Shown piece after piece: positions 40,957 through 47,784 of a stretch of DNA of 47,784 nt. The notes beneath the pieces were generated by a model that saw only the letters and a program-made list of their open reading frames with translations, was not told the DNA's origin and made no database searches. The stretch is from Pelomonas sp. Root1237. GTDB taxonomy: Bacteria > Pseudomonadota > Gammaproteobacteria > Burkholderiales > Burkholderiaceae_C. Each line of letters opens with the position of its first letter. The first letter of the stretch is position 1. The DNA is taken from the NCBI RefSeq assembly GCF_001425055.1, contig NZ_LMDK01000007.1:1-47784 (forward strand), given 5' to 3'. The position numbers and the translations under genes were made by a program.

Positions 40957-42402
40957 TCAGAGGGTGCCAAGCGCTTTTGCGAGGCGCCGCACGGCCTCGG
41001 GAATGCGCGCCGCCGTGACGCTGCCATAGCCCAGCACCAGGCCAGACACGCCGCCCTCCCCGAGCGAATAACGGCTCAGCGGCTCGACGCCGACGCCGGC
41101 GGCCCAGGCGCGACGCGTCAGCTCGTCGGCATCGACGCCGGGCAGCGCCACGGCCAGGTGCAGGCCCGCAATGGCGGAGAAGATTTCCACCCGATCGCCC
41201 ATATGGCGCTTGAGCATCTGCTCCAGCACGCGGCGCCGCTCGGCGTACTCGGCGCGCATGCGGCGCACATGCCGCAGCAGATGGCCCTCGGCGATGAAGT
41301 CGGCCACGGCGGCCTGGGTCAGCGCCGGCGTGCCGAAACCGGCCGCATGCTTGGCTGCCACCAGCGCCTCGCGTGCCCAGGCGGGAGCGACGACATAGCC
41401 CAGGCGCAGCGCCGGCAGCATGCTCTTGGACAAGGTGCCGACATAGAAGACGCGGCCATCGCGGTCCAGCGTCTTCAAGGCATCCAGGGGCCGCGACGTG
41501 AAGCGGAACTCGCCGTCGTAGTCGTCCTCGATGACGACGGCCTGGTGCGCGGCGGCCCAGTTCAGCAGGTCGCGCCGGCGCGGCAGCGACATCGCCATGC
41601 CCAGCGGCGCCTGATGCGACGGCGTCACGCAGACGATGCGTGTCTCCGTCGGCAGGGCGCTCACGACCAGCCCTTCAGCGTCCAGCGGTATCGGCGCGAG
41701 CCTCGCCCCCGCAGCCAGCAGGGCCGCGCGCAGCGGCGGGTAGCCGGGGTTCTCGACAGCGGCCAGCGTCTGACCCGGTGTGACCAGCACGCGCGCGATC
41801 AGGTCGAAGGCCTGCTGCGCCCCGGCCGTGATGACCACGTCGTCCGCCGTGCAAGCCACCGCGCGGGACGACGACACATGGCCCGCGATGGCGGCCCGCA
41901 GCGCCGGCAGGCCCTGCGCCGGCGGGTAGCTTGCCGCCTCGCGCGCGGCGGCCTGCAGCGCGCGCGTCTGCAGGCGGCGCAGCACGTCAAAAGGAAAGCT
42001 CGCCGTGTCCGGCATGCCGGTCTTGAAGTGATAGGCCGGTGCCGGGCCGCTGGTGAGCGCCGCCGGCCACCCGCCACTCTCGCCGCGCAGCCAGCGGCTG
42101 TCGGCCCAGGGCGCCACGCTGGCGCGGTCCGACACGCCCACCGCGGCCCGCGGCAGCTCGGCCACAAAGCTGCCGCCCGCGCCGCGCGACTCCAGCCAGC
42201 CCTCGGACGCCAGCAACTCATAGGCGGCCACCGCGGTGTTGCGTGACACGCCCACCTGCGCCGCCAGCTCGCGTGACGACGGCAGGCGCAGCCCAGGTGC
42301 AAGGCGCCCGCTGGCGATGGCGTCACGCAGCGCCGCATGCAGGCTGGCCAGGCGCGAACCGCGCGCGGCGAGCTGCAGATCGAGTTCCAGGCTTGGCTCC
42401 AT
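40957..42402 (-). CDS. MocR/PdxR-family regulator (GntR-aminotransferase fusion)
   Basis: A 481-residue regulator: GntR winged helix at residues 10-80 (L-P-S-S-R-E-L-A, V-S-R-N-T-A) joined to a fold-type I aminotransferase-like domain (~120-475) with the PLP-binding lysine Lys326 in G-T-L-S-K-S-M and the E-D-D-Y-D-G-E-F-R motif at 292-300. MocR proteins use PLP or PLP-amino-acid adducts to control neighbouring genes. It is divergent from a cupin gene with 76 bp between the starts, so that gene and itself are likely targets. Not necessarily a pdx regulator, since no pdx gene is near. Confidence 0.88.
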   Translation of the reverse strand: MEPSLELDLQLAARGSRLASLHAALRDAIASGRLAPGLRLPSSRELAAQVGVSRNTAVAAYELLASEGWLESRGAGGSFVAELPRAAVGVSDRASVAPWADSRWLRGESGGWPAALTSGPAPAYHFKTGMPDTASFPFDVLRRLQTRALQAAAREAASYPPAQGLPALRAAIAGHVSSSRAVACTADDVVITAGAQQAFDLIARVLVTPGQTLAAVENPGYPPLRAALLAAGARLAPIPLDAEGLVVSALPTETRIVCVTPSHQAPLGMAMSLPRRRDLLNWAAAHQAVVIEDDYDGEFRFTSRPLDALKTLDRDGRVFYVGTLSKSMLPALRLGYVVAPAWAREALVAAKHAAGFGTPALTQAAVADFIAEGHLLRHVRRMRAEYAERRRVLEQMLKRHMGDRVEIFSAIAGLHLAVALPGVDADELTRRAWAAGVGVEPLSRYSLGEGGVSGLVLGYGSVTAARIPEAVRRLAKALGTL

Positions 42403-42417
42403 GTCTTCTCTTCAATT

Positions 42418-42436
42418 TGGCTCTTTTGTGGAGCCA
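42418..42436. promoter_or_regulatory. Candidate MocR operator
   Basis: TGGCTC-N7-GAGCCA lies in the short divergent gap between the MocR gene and the cupin gene, with a third TGGCTC at 42394-42399. A shared operator is inferred from position. Confidence 0.4.
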
Positions 42437-42478
42437 TGCAAGCCGGCACTCTAGCGCCCTGCAACACAGGAGATTGCC

Positions 42479-42967
42479 ATGAGCTCGATGACGACACCCT
42501 TCGACGGCCTGCAACCCCATGTCCGGCCCCATGTCGACGCAGCATTGCGGCGCGCCGGCCTGGACGCCTGGATCCCCGAAGGCCCGGGCAAGTGGTCGCT
42601 GCCGCTGCAATTCCTTGCCGATGGCGGCTGGGTGGAGCTGATGCGGCTCACGCCTAAAACGAAGTTGACGCTGCACCGCCACCACGGCGAGGTGCACGGC
42701 CTGAACCTGCAGGGCCAGCGCCGCCTGGACGACGGCCGCGTCATCGGCGCGGGCGACTATGTCTTCGAGCCCGTCGGCAATGTCGACAGCTGGGAGGCGG
42801 TCGGCGACGAGGTGCTGGTGCTGCATGTCATCGTGCGTGGCGACGTGGACTACGTGGCGGCCGACGGCACGGTGCAACGGCACATCACGACGGCCGACGT
42901 GATCGCCGGCTACCGTGACTTCTGCGCGTCGCGAGGCCTGACGCCGCGCCTCGCCCCGGCCGCCTGA
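42479..42967 (+). CDS. Cupin-domain protein (dihydroxyacetophenone-dioxygenase-like)
   Basis: A 162-residue single-domain cupin. The metal motif is visible as H-R-H-H-G-E-V-H-G around residues 67-75, followed by G-x5-P-type second-motif region (E-P-V-G-N-V-D-S-W). It resembles the cupin enzymes related to 2,4'-dihydroxyacetophenone dioxygenase, which cleave a C-C bond with iron and oxygen; the substrate here is unknown. CAGGAG before the ATG fits. It is divergent from, and probably regulated by, the MocR protein, and convergent with the SDR gene 4 bp away. Confidence 0.75.
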   Translation: MSSMTTPFDGLQPHVRPHVDAALRRAGLDAWIPEGPGKWSLPLQFLADGGWVELMRLTPKTKLTLHRHHGEVHGLNLQGQRRLDDGRVIGAGDYVFEPVGNVDSWEAVGDEVLVLHVIVRGDVDYVAADGTVQRHITTADVIAGYRDFCASRGLTPRLAPAA

Positions 42968-42971
42968 GCCG

Positions 42972-43715
42972 TCAGGCCGCCAACGCCACCGCGTCGGCAC
43001 CTGCGGGCAGGCGCATCGCGCAGCTGGGGTCCGTGGCCGCGCGCCACACAGCCAGGGCCACATCCTGCCCATGCGTGACCTCGCCCGCCGGCTGTTGCGC
43101 CCAGCTGGCAAACACACGCTCGGCCAGCTCCGCATAGGCCTCGGGAATGCTGCCCTGCATGCGCGAGCGCGCGTTCTCGGCGAAACGGGTGGTGGGCGAG
43201 CGGCCCGGCAGCACGACGCAGGCGCGGATGCCGAAGGGATGCAGCTCCAGCGCCAGCGACTCGGTGAACGCATTCACCGCCGCCTTGCTCGCCGTGTAGA
43301 CGGCCAGCAGCGGCAACGCCTTCAGCGTCACGCTGGACGTGACGTTGATGACGATGCCCGAGCGGCGCTGGCGCATCTGCGGCAACAGGGCTTGAGTCAT
43401 CGCCATCGTGCCGAAGGTATTGGCCTCGAAGATCTCGCGTACCTGTGCCATCGGGATGCCTTCCAGCGCGCCCAGCAGGCCGATGCCGGCGTTGTTGACC
43501 AGCACGTCGACAGGACCCGCCGCGTCCACGCAGTAGCGGATGCTGGCGGCGTCGGTCACGTCCAGCGGCAGCACGCGCAGGCGTTCGCTGCGCGGCAGCA
43601 GATCGTCGCGCGGCGTGCGCATCGTCGCGATGACCTGCCAGCCCTGGTCGAGGAAGTGGCGCGCGGTTTCGAGGCCAAAGCCGGACGAGCAGCCGGTGAT
43701 GAGCACGGTTTTCAT
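42972..43715 (-). CDS. Short-chain dehydrogenase/reductase
   Basis: A 247-residue NAD(P)-dependent oxidoreductase of the classical SDR type: T-G-C-S-S-G-F-G cofactor loop at residues 7-14, N-N-A-G at 74-77, catalytic Ser127/128 and Tyr140-x3-Lys144. It should oxidise or reduce a hydroxyl/keto group in the cytoplasm. ATG at 43715, shortly after a GGAG-like site, gives the expected start; longer frames upstream are not coding. It is divergent from an AraC-type regulator about 100 bp away, a common SDR-regulator pairing. Confidence 0.9.
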   Translation of the reverse strand: MKTVLITGCSSGFGLETARHFLDQGWQVIATMRTPRDDLLPRSERLRVLPLDVTDAASIRYCVDAAGPVDVLVNNAGIGLLGALEGIPMAQVREIFEANTFGTMAMTQALLPQMRQRRSGIVINVTSSVTLKALPLLAVYTASKAAVNAFTESLALELHPFGIRACVVLPGRSPTTRFAENARSRMQGSIPEAYAELAERVFASWAQQPAGEVTHGQDVALAVWRAATDPSCAMRLPAGADAVALAA

Positions 43716-43812
43716 GGGGAACTCCTGGGGGTTGGGGGATGCGCCACGATAGGGCGGCGCAGCAGGACTGCCTACAATCAAAAGTCCGCAAAACATTGGC
43801 AAACGTCCTGTC

Positions 43813-44709
43813 GTGACCGATCCCCTCGCCGAAGTCGTTGGTCTCCTGCAGCCCGGCGCACGCTTTTCCAAGGTGGTTGCCGGTGCGGGCGACTGGCGGG
43901 TGCGCCGCACGGACGCCGGCCTGCCTTTCTATGCCGTCGTGCTGGAAGGCGCGTGCCGCCTCACGGTCGACGGGCAACCGCCGCTGGACCTGCAAGCCGG
44001 CGACTTCGCCCTCGTGCCCGCAGCGCTGCCCTTCACGACCAGCAGCGCCGGCCCGGCGGCGGCGGACTTGCCCCTGACACTGCCCGAGCGGCTGGCGGAC
44101 GGCAGCTACCGCGTCGGCAACGCCGACGGCCCCGCCGACGTGCGGCTGCTGGTGGGGCATTGCAGCTTCGGCTCGCCGGATGCGGCCTTGCTGGTCTCGC
44201 TGCTTCCCCAGCTGATGCATGTGCGCGGCGAGCCGCGGTTGACGGCGCTGGTACGGCTGCTCATCGACGAAACCGGCGCCGAGCGGCCGGCGCGCGACGA
44301 GGTGCTGGCGCGGCTGCTGGAGGTGTTGCTCATCGAGGCCCTGCGCTGTGCGGCTGGCACCGCCGCGTCGCCGGGCCTGGTGCGCGGCCTGGCCGACGTG
44401 CGCCTGGCCGCCGCGCTGCGCCGATTGCACGAAGCACCGGCCCAGCCCTGGACCGTCACCTCACTGGCCAGGGAGGCGGCCCTGTCGCGCTCAGCCTTCT
44501 TCGAACGCTTCAACCGCGCGGTGGGCGTCGCGCCGATGAGCTATCTGCTGGCCTGGCGCATGGCTCTGGCGCGGCGGCTGTTGCGCGACGAGAGCCTGGG
44601 CGTGGCCGACGTGGCCGAGCGCGTCGGCTACAGCTCGGCCAGCACCTTCAGCGTGGCCTTCACGCGCCACGTGGGCCAGCCACCGGCGCGCTATGCGCGA
44701 GGCGCCTAG
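43813..44709 (+). CDS. AraC-family transcriptional regulator
   Basis: A 298-residue regulator. The N-terminal half is a cupin-type sensor (AraC_binding_2/cupin_6-like, residues ~10-180). The C-terminal two helix-turn-helix units (~195-298) have W-T-V-T-S-L-A-R-E-A-A-L-S-R-S-A-F and V-A-E-R-V-G-Y-S-S-A-S-T-F. Start is GTG at 43813. It is divergent from the SDR gene, its likely target. Its TAG stop lies in a CTAG shared with the stop codon of the convergent kinase gene, so there is no room for a terminator between them. Confidence 0.88.
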   Translation: MTDPLAEVVGLLQPGARFSKVVAGAGDWRVRRTDAGLPFYAVVLEGACRLTVDGQPPLDLQAGDFALVPAALPFTTSSAGPAAADLPLTLPERLADGSYRVGNADGPADVRLLVGHCSFGSPDAALLVSLLPQLMHVRGEPRLTALVRLLIDETGAERPARDEVLARLLEVLLIEALRCAAGTAASPGLVRGLADVRLAAALRRLHEAPAQPWTVTSLAREAALSRSAFFERFNRAVGVAPMSYLLAWRMALARRLLRDESLGVADVAERVGYSSASTFSVAFTRHVGQPPARYARGA

Positions 44710-45833
44710 AAAACGACTTCCGCCCGCAGTCCACCTTCTGGCCGGTTGCTGAGCACGAGCAGCGCGCCCTGCCGCCGCACCAGTTGCTGGGCGATGTACA
44801 GGCCCAGCCCCGTGCCGCCGGTTTGGCGGTTGCGCGAGCCCTCGACGCGGCGGAAGGGCTGGCGCACGCGCTCCAGCTCGGCTTCCGGGATGCCGGGGCC
44901 GTTGTCTTCCACCACCAGCCGCGTCACACCGGCCGACAGGTCGACGCTGACCTCGGCCTGGCCGGCATAGCGCAGCGCATTGCCGACGAGGTTGTCGACC
45001 ACGCGACGCAGGGCGACCGGATCGGCTCGCACGACAGCCGGCGGGCCGGTGAAGCTGACGGTGGCGCCCGTCTCGGCCAGGTCGTCGACAGCGGACTGGG
45101 CCAGGGCCGACAGATCGACGCGCTGGGCCTCGGCCGCCTCGGCGGGACGGAACACCTCGATGACGCTCTCCACCAGCCGGTTCATCTCGCGGATGTCCTC
45201 CACGCAGCGCTCGCGCACGCCGGCTTCCACCTCGCCCGTCTCCAGCCGCAGCCGCATGCGCGTCAGCGGCGTGCGCAGGTCGTGGGAGATGGCCGCGATC
45301 ATCAGGCCGCGTTCCTCGAACTGGCCGCTCAGCTCGGCCGCCATGCGGTTGAACACGGCGGCGGCGTCGCGCACCTCGCGGGTGCCGCCGGCCTCGTCGA
45401 GCGCGGGCGCCGGGCGGCCCTGGGCGAGCGCCGGCGTCAGCCCCTGCGCCGCGGCAACGAGACGGCGCACAGGCTGGGCCAGCCAGCGCGAACCCCACCA
45501 AGCCGCCAACGCGATGACGAGCAGGCGCACACCGTAATCCAGCAGGCTGGAGCGCCAGGGCAAGCTGGGCGGCAGCGACGGGAAGGTGGGCACGCGGGCG
45601 ACGTGTTCACCGCGCGGTGGCGGGCCGGCGTCGTCAAAGCCACCAGCCGGCGGAGAAATCGGGCCTCTGTTGGCATGCATCGGGGGTGGCCCGGGGCGCC
45701 CGTCCATGCCCGGCCCGTGCAGCGTCTGCGCCACGAGGCTCCAGGCCGCCAGATGGCTCAGCGCCAACGCGGCCCACATCAAAAGGAACAGCCGCAGACC
45801 CAGGCGATCCCAGTCCTTCCATGGCTTCAGCAC
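44706..45833 (-). CDS. OmpR-class sensor histidine kinase
   Basis: A 375-residue membrane kinase. Helices at ~13-36 and ~100-118 flank a short Pro/Gly-rich periplasmic loop of ~65 residues. A HAMP domain follows (~118-172), then A-I-S-H-D-L-R-T-P-L (His184), N-box N-L-V-G-N-A-L-R-Y, D-N-G-P-G-I and G-G-T-G-L-G-L. The small, low-complexity sensor loop suggests sensing within the membrane or through a partner. Its ATG overlaps the stop of the response regulator by 7 bp, and both follow an intradiol-dioxygenase-like gene on the same strand. Confidence 0.88.
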   Translation of the reverse strand: MLKPWKDWDRLGLRLFLLMWAALALSHLAAWSLVAQTLHGPGMDGRPGPPPMHANRGPISPPAGGFDDAGPPPRGEHVARVPTFPSLPPSLPWRSSLLDYGVRLLVIALAAWWGSRWLAQPVRRLVAAAQGLTPALAQGRPAPALDEAGGTREVRDAAAVFNRMAAELSGQFEERGLMIAAISHDLRTPLTRMRLRLETGEVEAGVRERCVEDIREMNRLVESVIEVFRPAEAAEAQRVDLSALAQSAVDDLAETGATVSFTGPPAVVRADPVALRRVVDNLVGNALRYAGQAEVSVDLSAGVTRLVVEDNGPGIPEAELERVRQPFRRVEGSRNRQTGGTGLGLYIAQQLVRRQGALLVLSNRPEGGLRAEVVF

Positions 45834-46534
45834 GGGCTCACCTCGGCATCAAAAAGATAGCCCTCGCCGCGCACGGTGCGCACGAGGCTGGGCTCGCGAG
45901 CGGTGTCGCCGAGCTTGGCGCGCAGCCTTGAGACGGCCAGGTCGATGCTGCGGTCATTGACCTCAACGCCGGGCGCGCGAGTCAGCTCGATGAGCTGGTC
46001 ACGGCTGAGCACGCGGCCCGGTCGCTGCACGAAGGCGCCGAGCAGCCGGAACTCGGCACTGGAGAGGGCAATGCCGACGTCGTCGGCATTGATGAGCTGG
46101 CGCGTCATGCGGTCGAAGCGCCAGCGGCCGAAGCGCAGCAGGCGTGTGTCCTCGGCCAGGGTCTGGCCGCCCTTGTTGGCCCGCCTCACCAGGGCCTGCA
46201 AGCGCGCGACCAATTCGCGCGGCTCGAAGGGCTTGGCGAGGTAGTCGTCGGCGCCGAGCTCCAGGCCGACGACGCGGCTCATGGTGTCGCCGCGTGCGGT
46301 CAGCATCAGCACCGGCGGCGCATCGGCCCGTGTGGACAGCCAGCGCAGCAGCGCCAGGCCGTCTTCGCCGGGCAGCATCAGATCGAGCACGATGACATCG
46401 ACCTGGTCGCTCGTCAGCTGCTGGCGCATGCCCCGTCCGTCGGCCGCCGCACTGACCCGCCAGCCAAAGCCTTCCAGATAGGCCGTCAGGCTGGTGCGGA
46501 TCTCGGCGTCATCGTCGACAACGAGGCAATGCAT
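45827..46534 (-). CDS. OmpR-family response regulator
   Basis: A 235-residue regulator: receiver 1-120 with Asp51 (V-L-D-L-M-L-P-G-E-D-G) and L-A-K-P-F, then an OmpR-type winged helix (~135-232) ending V-R-G-E-G-Y-L-F. It resembles OmpR/RstA-type regulators and is a second, distinct pair from the one at 13343-15360. ATG at 46534 has GAGGGG upstream; an in-frame ATG at 46618 is not supported by a ribosome site. A small ATCCC/GGGAT hairpin lies at 46567-46581, between the dioxygenase-like gene and this one. Confidence 0.88.
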   Translation of the reverse strand: MHCLVVDDDAEIRTSLTAYLEGFGWRVSAAADGRGMRQQLTSDQVDVIVLDLMLPGEDGLALLRWLSTRADAPPVLMLTARGDTMSRVVGLELGADDYLAKPFEPRELVARLQALVRRANKGGQTLAEDTRLLRFGRWRFDRMTRQLINADDVGIALSSAEFRLLGAFVQRPGRVLSRDQLIELTRAPGVEVNDRSIDLAVSRLRAKLGDTAREPSLVRTVRGEGYLFDAEVSPC

Positions 46535-46618
46535 GTCAGCCCCTCGTCCGGTGGGTACACCGACCGATCCCTCGAGGGGATGCGGCTCGGCTAGAGGCGG
46601 CCCGGCGCTCGATCCCAC

Positions 46619-47518
46619 TCATGCGGCAATACCTACTTTCAAACGGGCCACATAACCGGCACTGACCGAGCCCGTCATCGTCGCGAGCTGCGTCGAATAA
46701 CCGTCGCTGAAGATGCCGTCGCTGGACAGGCTGATGGCATTGTTGTTGGCCGCGCTGTTGCCATAGCCGCTGGTGGCGTAGACGGCGGTGTTCGAGTCCG
46801 ACGGGAAGCACAGCTGCGAGGTGCGCAGCTTGTTGTTCCAGTTGGTCGCCGTCGTCGTGCTGCGGTAGACCTCGAAGTGGATGTGGGGCACGCGGCCCGA
46901 GTAGCAGCCCGGGTAGATGGTCTGGAAGGTGGCCGTGCCGTCAGTGGCGGTGGCCTGCACGCCGCGCAGGTAGTTCTCGCCGGTCACGCCGCTGGAGTAC
47001 ATCGAATAGCGACCCAGCGCATCGCAATGCCAGAGGTAGATGGCGTAGCCGGACAAGTCGACGCAGGAGGCGTTGGTGTTCACAAGCTCGATGATGACCT
47101 GAAGCGGCACGCCTGTGGCTACGCCGCTGGCGCCGGCGATGCTGGCGCGGATGTCGCTGCGCACGATGCCCGACAGGGCCAGCGCGTTGGCGACGCTGCC
47201 GTTGGCGGTGTTGGATCCGTCGCCCGGATAGGGGCCTTCGGTCTCGCTGGGAATGACGGAGCAGCTGCTGGTCGTTGTGCCGGAACTGCCGCCGGAGGAG
47301 CCCGATGAAGAAGAGGACGATGAGTCGCTCGTCGCGCTGCTGCCGCCACCGCCGCAACCGGTCAGCGCTATCGCGCCGGCGCCGCTGAGCGACACGGCGC
47401 CCGCGCCGAGCAGCCAGCGCAGCGCGGTCCGCCGCTCGAAGGCCTGCTGGTGCAGGCGGCTCAGGTCGTGGGCCAGGCCCAGGTCGTGGTCATGCTTGGC
47501 GTCGTGATCGTGGTGCAT
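46619..47518 (-). CDS. Intradiol ring-cleavage dioxygenase-like lipoprotein
   Basis: A 299-residue protein. An unusual His/Asp-rich start (M-H-H-D-H-D-A-K-H-D-H-D) precedes a twin-arginine-like signal (E-R-R-T-A-L) with lipobox L-T-G-C, a Ser/Gly linker, and an intradiol dioxygenase beta-sandwich with Fe(III) ligands recognisable in G-R-Y-S-M-Y, P-G-C-Y-S-G-R and P-H-I-H-F. Relatives are extracytoplasmic and of uncertain substrate; classical members open catechol rings. AAGGAG 5 bp before the ATG at 47518 decides the start against upstream ATGs that lie in repeat DNA. Confidence 0.8.
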   Translation of the reverse strand: MHHDHDAKHDHDLGLAHDLSRLHQQAFERRTALRWLLGAGAVSLSGAGAIALTGCGGGGSSATSDSSSSSSSGSSGGSSGTTTSSCSVIPSETEGPYPGDGSNTANGSVANALALSGIVRSDIRASIAGASGVATGVPLQVIIELVNTNASCVDLSGYAIYLWHCDALGRYSMYSSGVTGENYLRGVQATATDGTATFQTIYPGCYSGRVPHIHFEVYRSTTTATNWNNKLRTSQLCFPSDSNTAVYATSGYGNSAANNNAISLSSDGIFSDGYSTQLATMTGSVSAGYVARLKVGIAA

Positions 47519-47611
47519 TGCAGCTCCTTCGGCAGTGTCGGATGGAGGCATTGCATCGCTCGGATGTATCGAGGGAATCGACAGATCGTGTCGGCGTGGA
47601 AATATGGCTTG

Positions 47612-47765
47612 GTTGCTTTTGCGGTGCGGCTTGCTGCTCGCGGCATTGCCGGGAGTCCCGCCCGGCGGCGGGGTAACTTTCTTCTGCGGGGCTGTATAGA
47701 CCGGAGACATGGGTAACACCCGTGCCAGGACATGGGTAACACCTTCTCAAGTGTCCAACGTCGGC
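47612..47765. repeat. Composite interspersed repeat, right-edge copy
   Basis: Inverted counterpart of the left-edge copy: 47643-47765 mirrors 1-123 with one mismatch, and GTTGCTTTTGCG at 47612-47623 mirrors 143-154. The inner part belongs to the palindrome family and ends at GCGGGGC, where IS-end-like DNA takes over. Confidence 0.85.
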
Positions 47766-47784
47766 TCGCGCAGGTCGAACTGCG
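47693..47784 (+). mobile_element. IS-end-like terminus facing out of the window
   Basis: Begins TGTATAGACC at 47693 and holds two GACATGGGTAACAC repeats 23 bp apart (47706 and 47729). The mobile-element body, if present, lies beyond 47784. Same end as at 1-73 in opposite orientation; transposase not in the window, so family unproven. Confidence 0.5.

Overview
The window is GC-rich chromosomal DNA that looks like a betaproteobacterium of the order Burkholderiales (Roseateles/Mitsuaria/Rubrivivax-like). This is inferred from codon use, dense same-strand gene packing, a DctSR-DctPQM TRAP locus, a NasT/Nrt nitrate locus and the many two-component systems; no rRNA or tRNA gene is present to test it. 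I recognise 37 protein genes and no CRISPR array or complete insertion sequence.

Layout. 1-167 and 47612-47784 hold inverted copies of one composite repeat whose outer part looks like an IS end, so the window is bracketed by outward-facing IS-like termini. 168-4732: lipase-like hydrolase, JmjC-like cupin protein, TPR-GGDEF diguanylate cyclase. 4871-7075: molybdopterin oxidoreductase. 7231-11194: three-gene signalling operon (REC-HD-GYP variant, REC protein, PAS histidine kinase). 11354-11471: class I cyclic-di-GMP riboswitch upstream of a sedolisin (S53) lipoprotein peptidase. 13343-16936: EnvZ/OmpR-type pair, serine hydrolase, small secreted protein. 17118-19173: MerR/TipA-like regulator, with a textbook MerR promoter, and an MFS exporter. 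19174-24709: a stretch of unrecognised genes, including a three-gene exported coiled-coil cassette, separated by eroded non-coding DNA. 24710-31374: dctR-dctS divergent from dctP-dctQ-dctM and an SRPBCC/GyrI-like gene. 31386-39421: nasT and nrtABD with sigma-54-type promoters and an ANTAR-type hairpin leader, split by a divergent polymorphic nuclease toxin/immunity pair. 39451-40079: a roughly 630-bp imperfect palindrome. 40088-47518: metallo-beta-lactamase-fold protein, MocR regulator and cupin, SDR and AraC regulator, a second OmpR-type pair and an intradiol-dioxygenase-like lipoprotein.

How parts may work together. A cyclic-di-GMP theme runs through the first 13 kb: a synthase, a degenerate HD-GYP protein, and a riboswitch that would couple the messenger to a secreted peptidase. 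C4-dicarboxylate-type uptake is controlled by the divergent DctSR pair. Nitrate uptake appears controlled twice, by sigma-54/NtrC at initiation and by NasT at an RNA leader. The most novel material is the toxin/immunity pair inside the nitrate locus, the large palindromic repeat with its IS-truncated relatives at both window edges, and the unknown cassette at 19717-22534.
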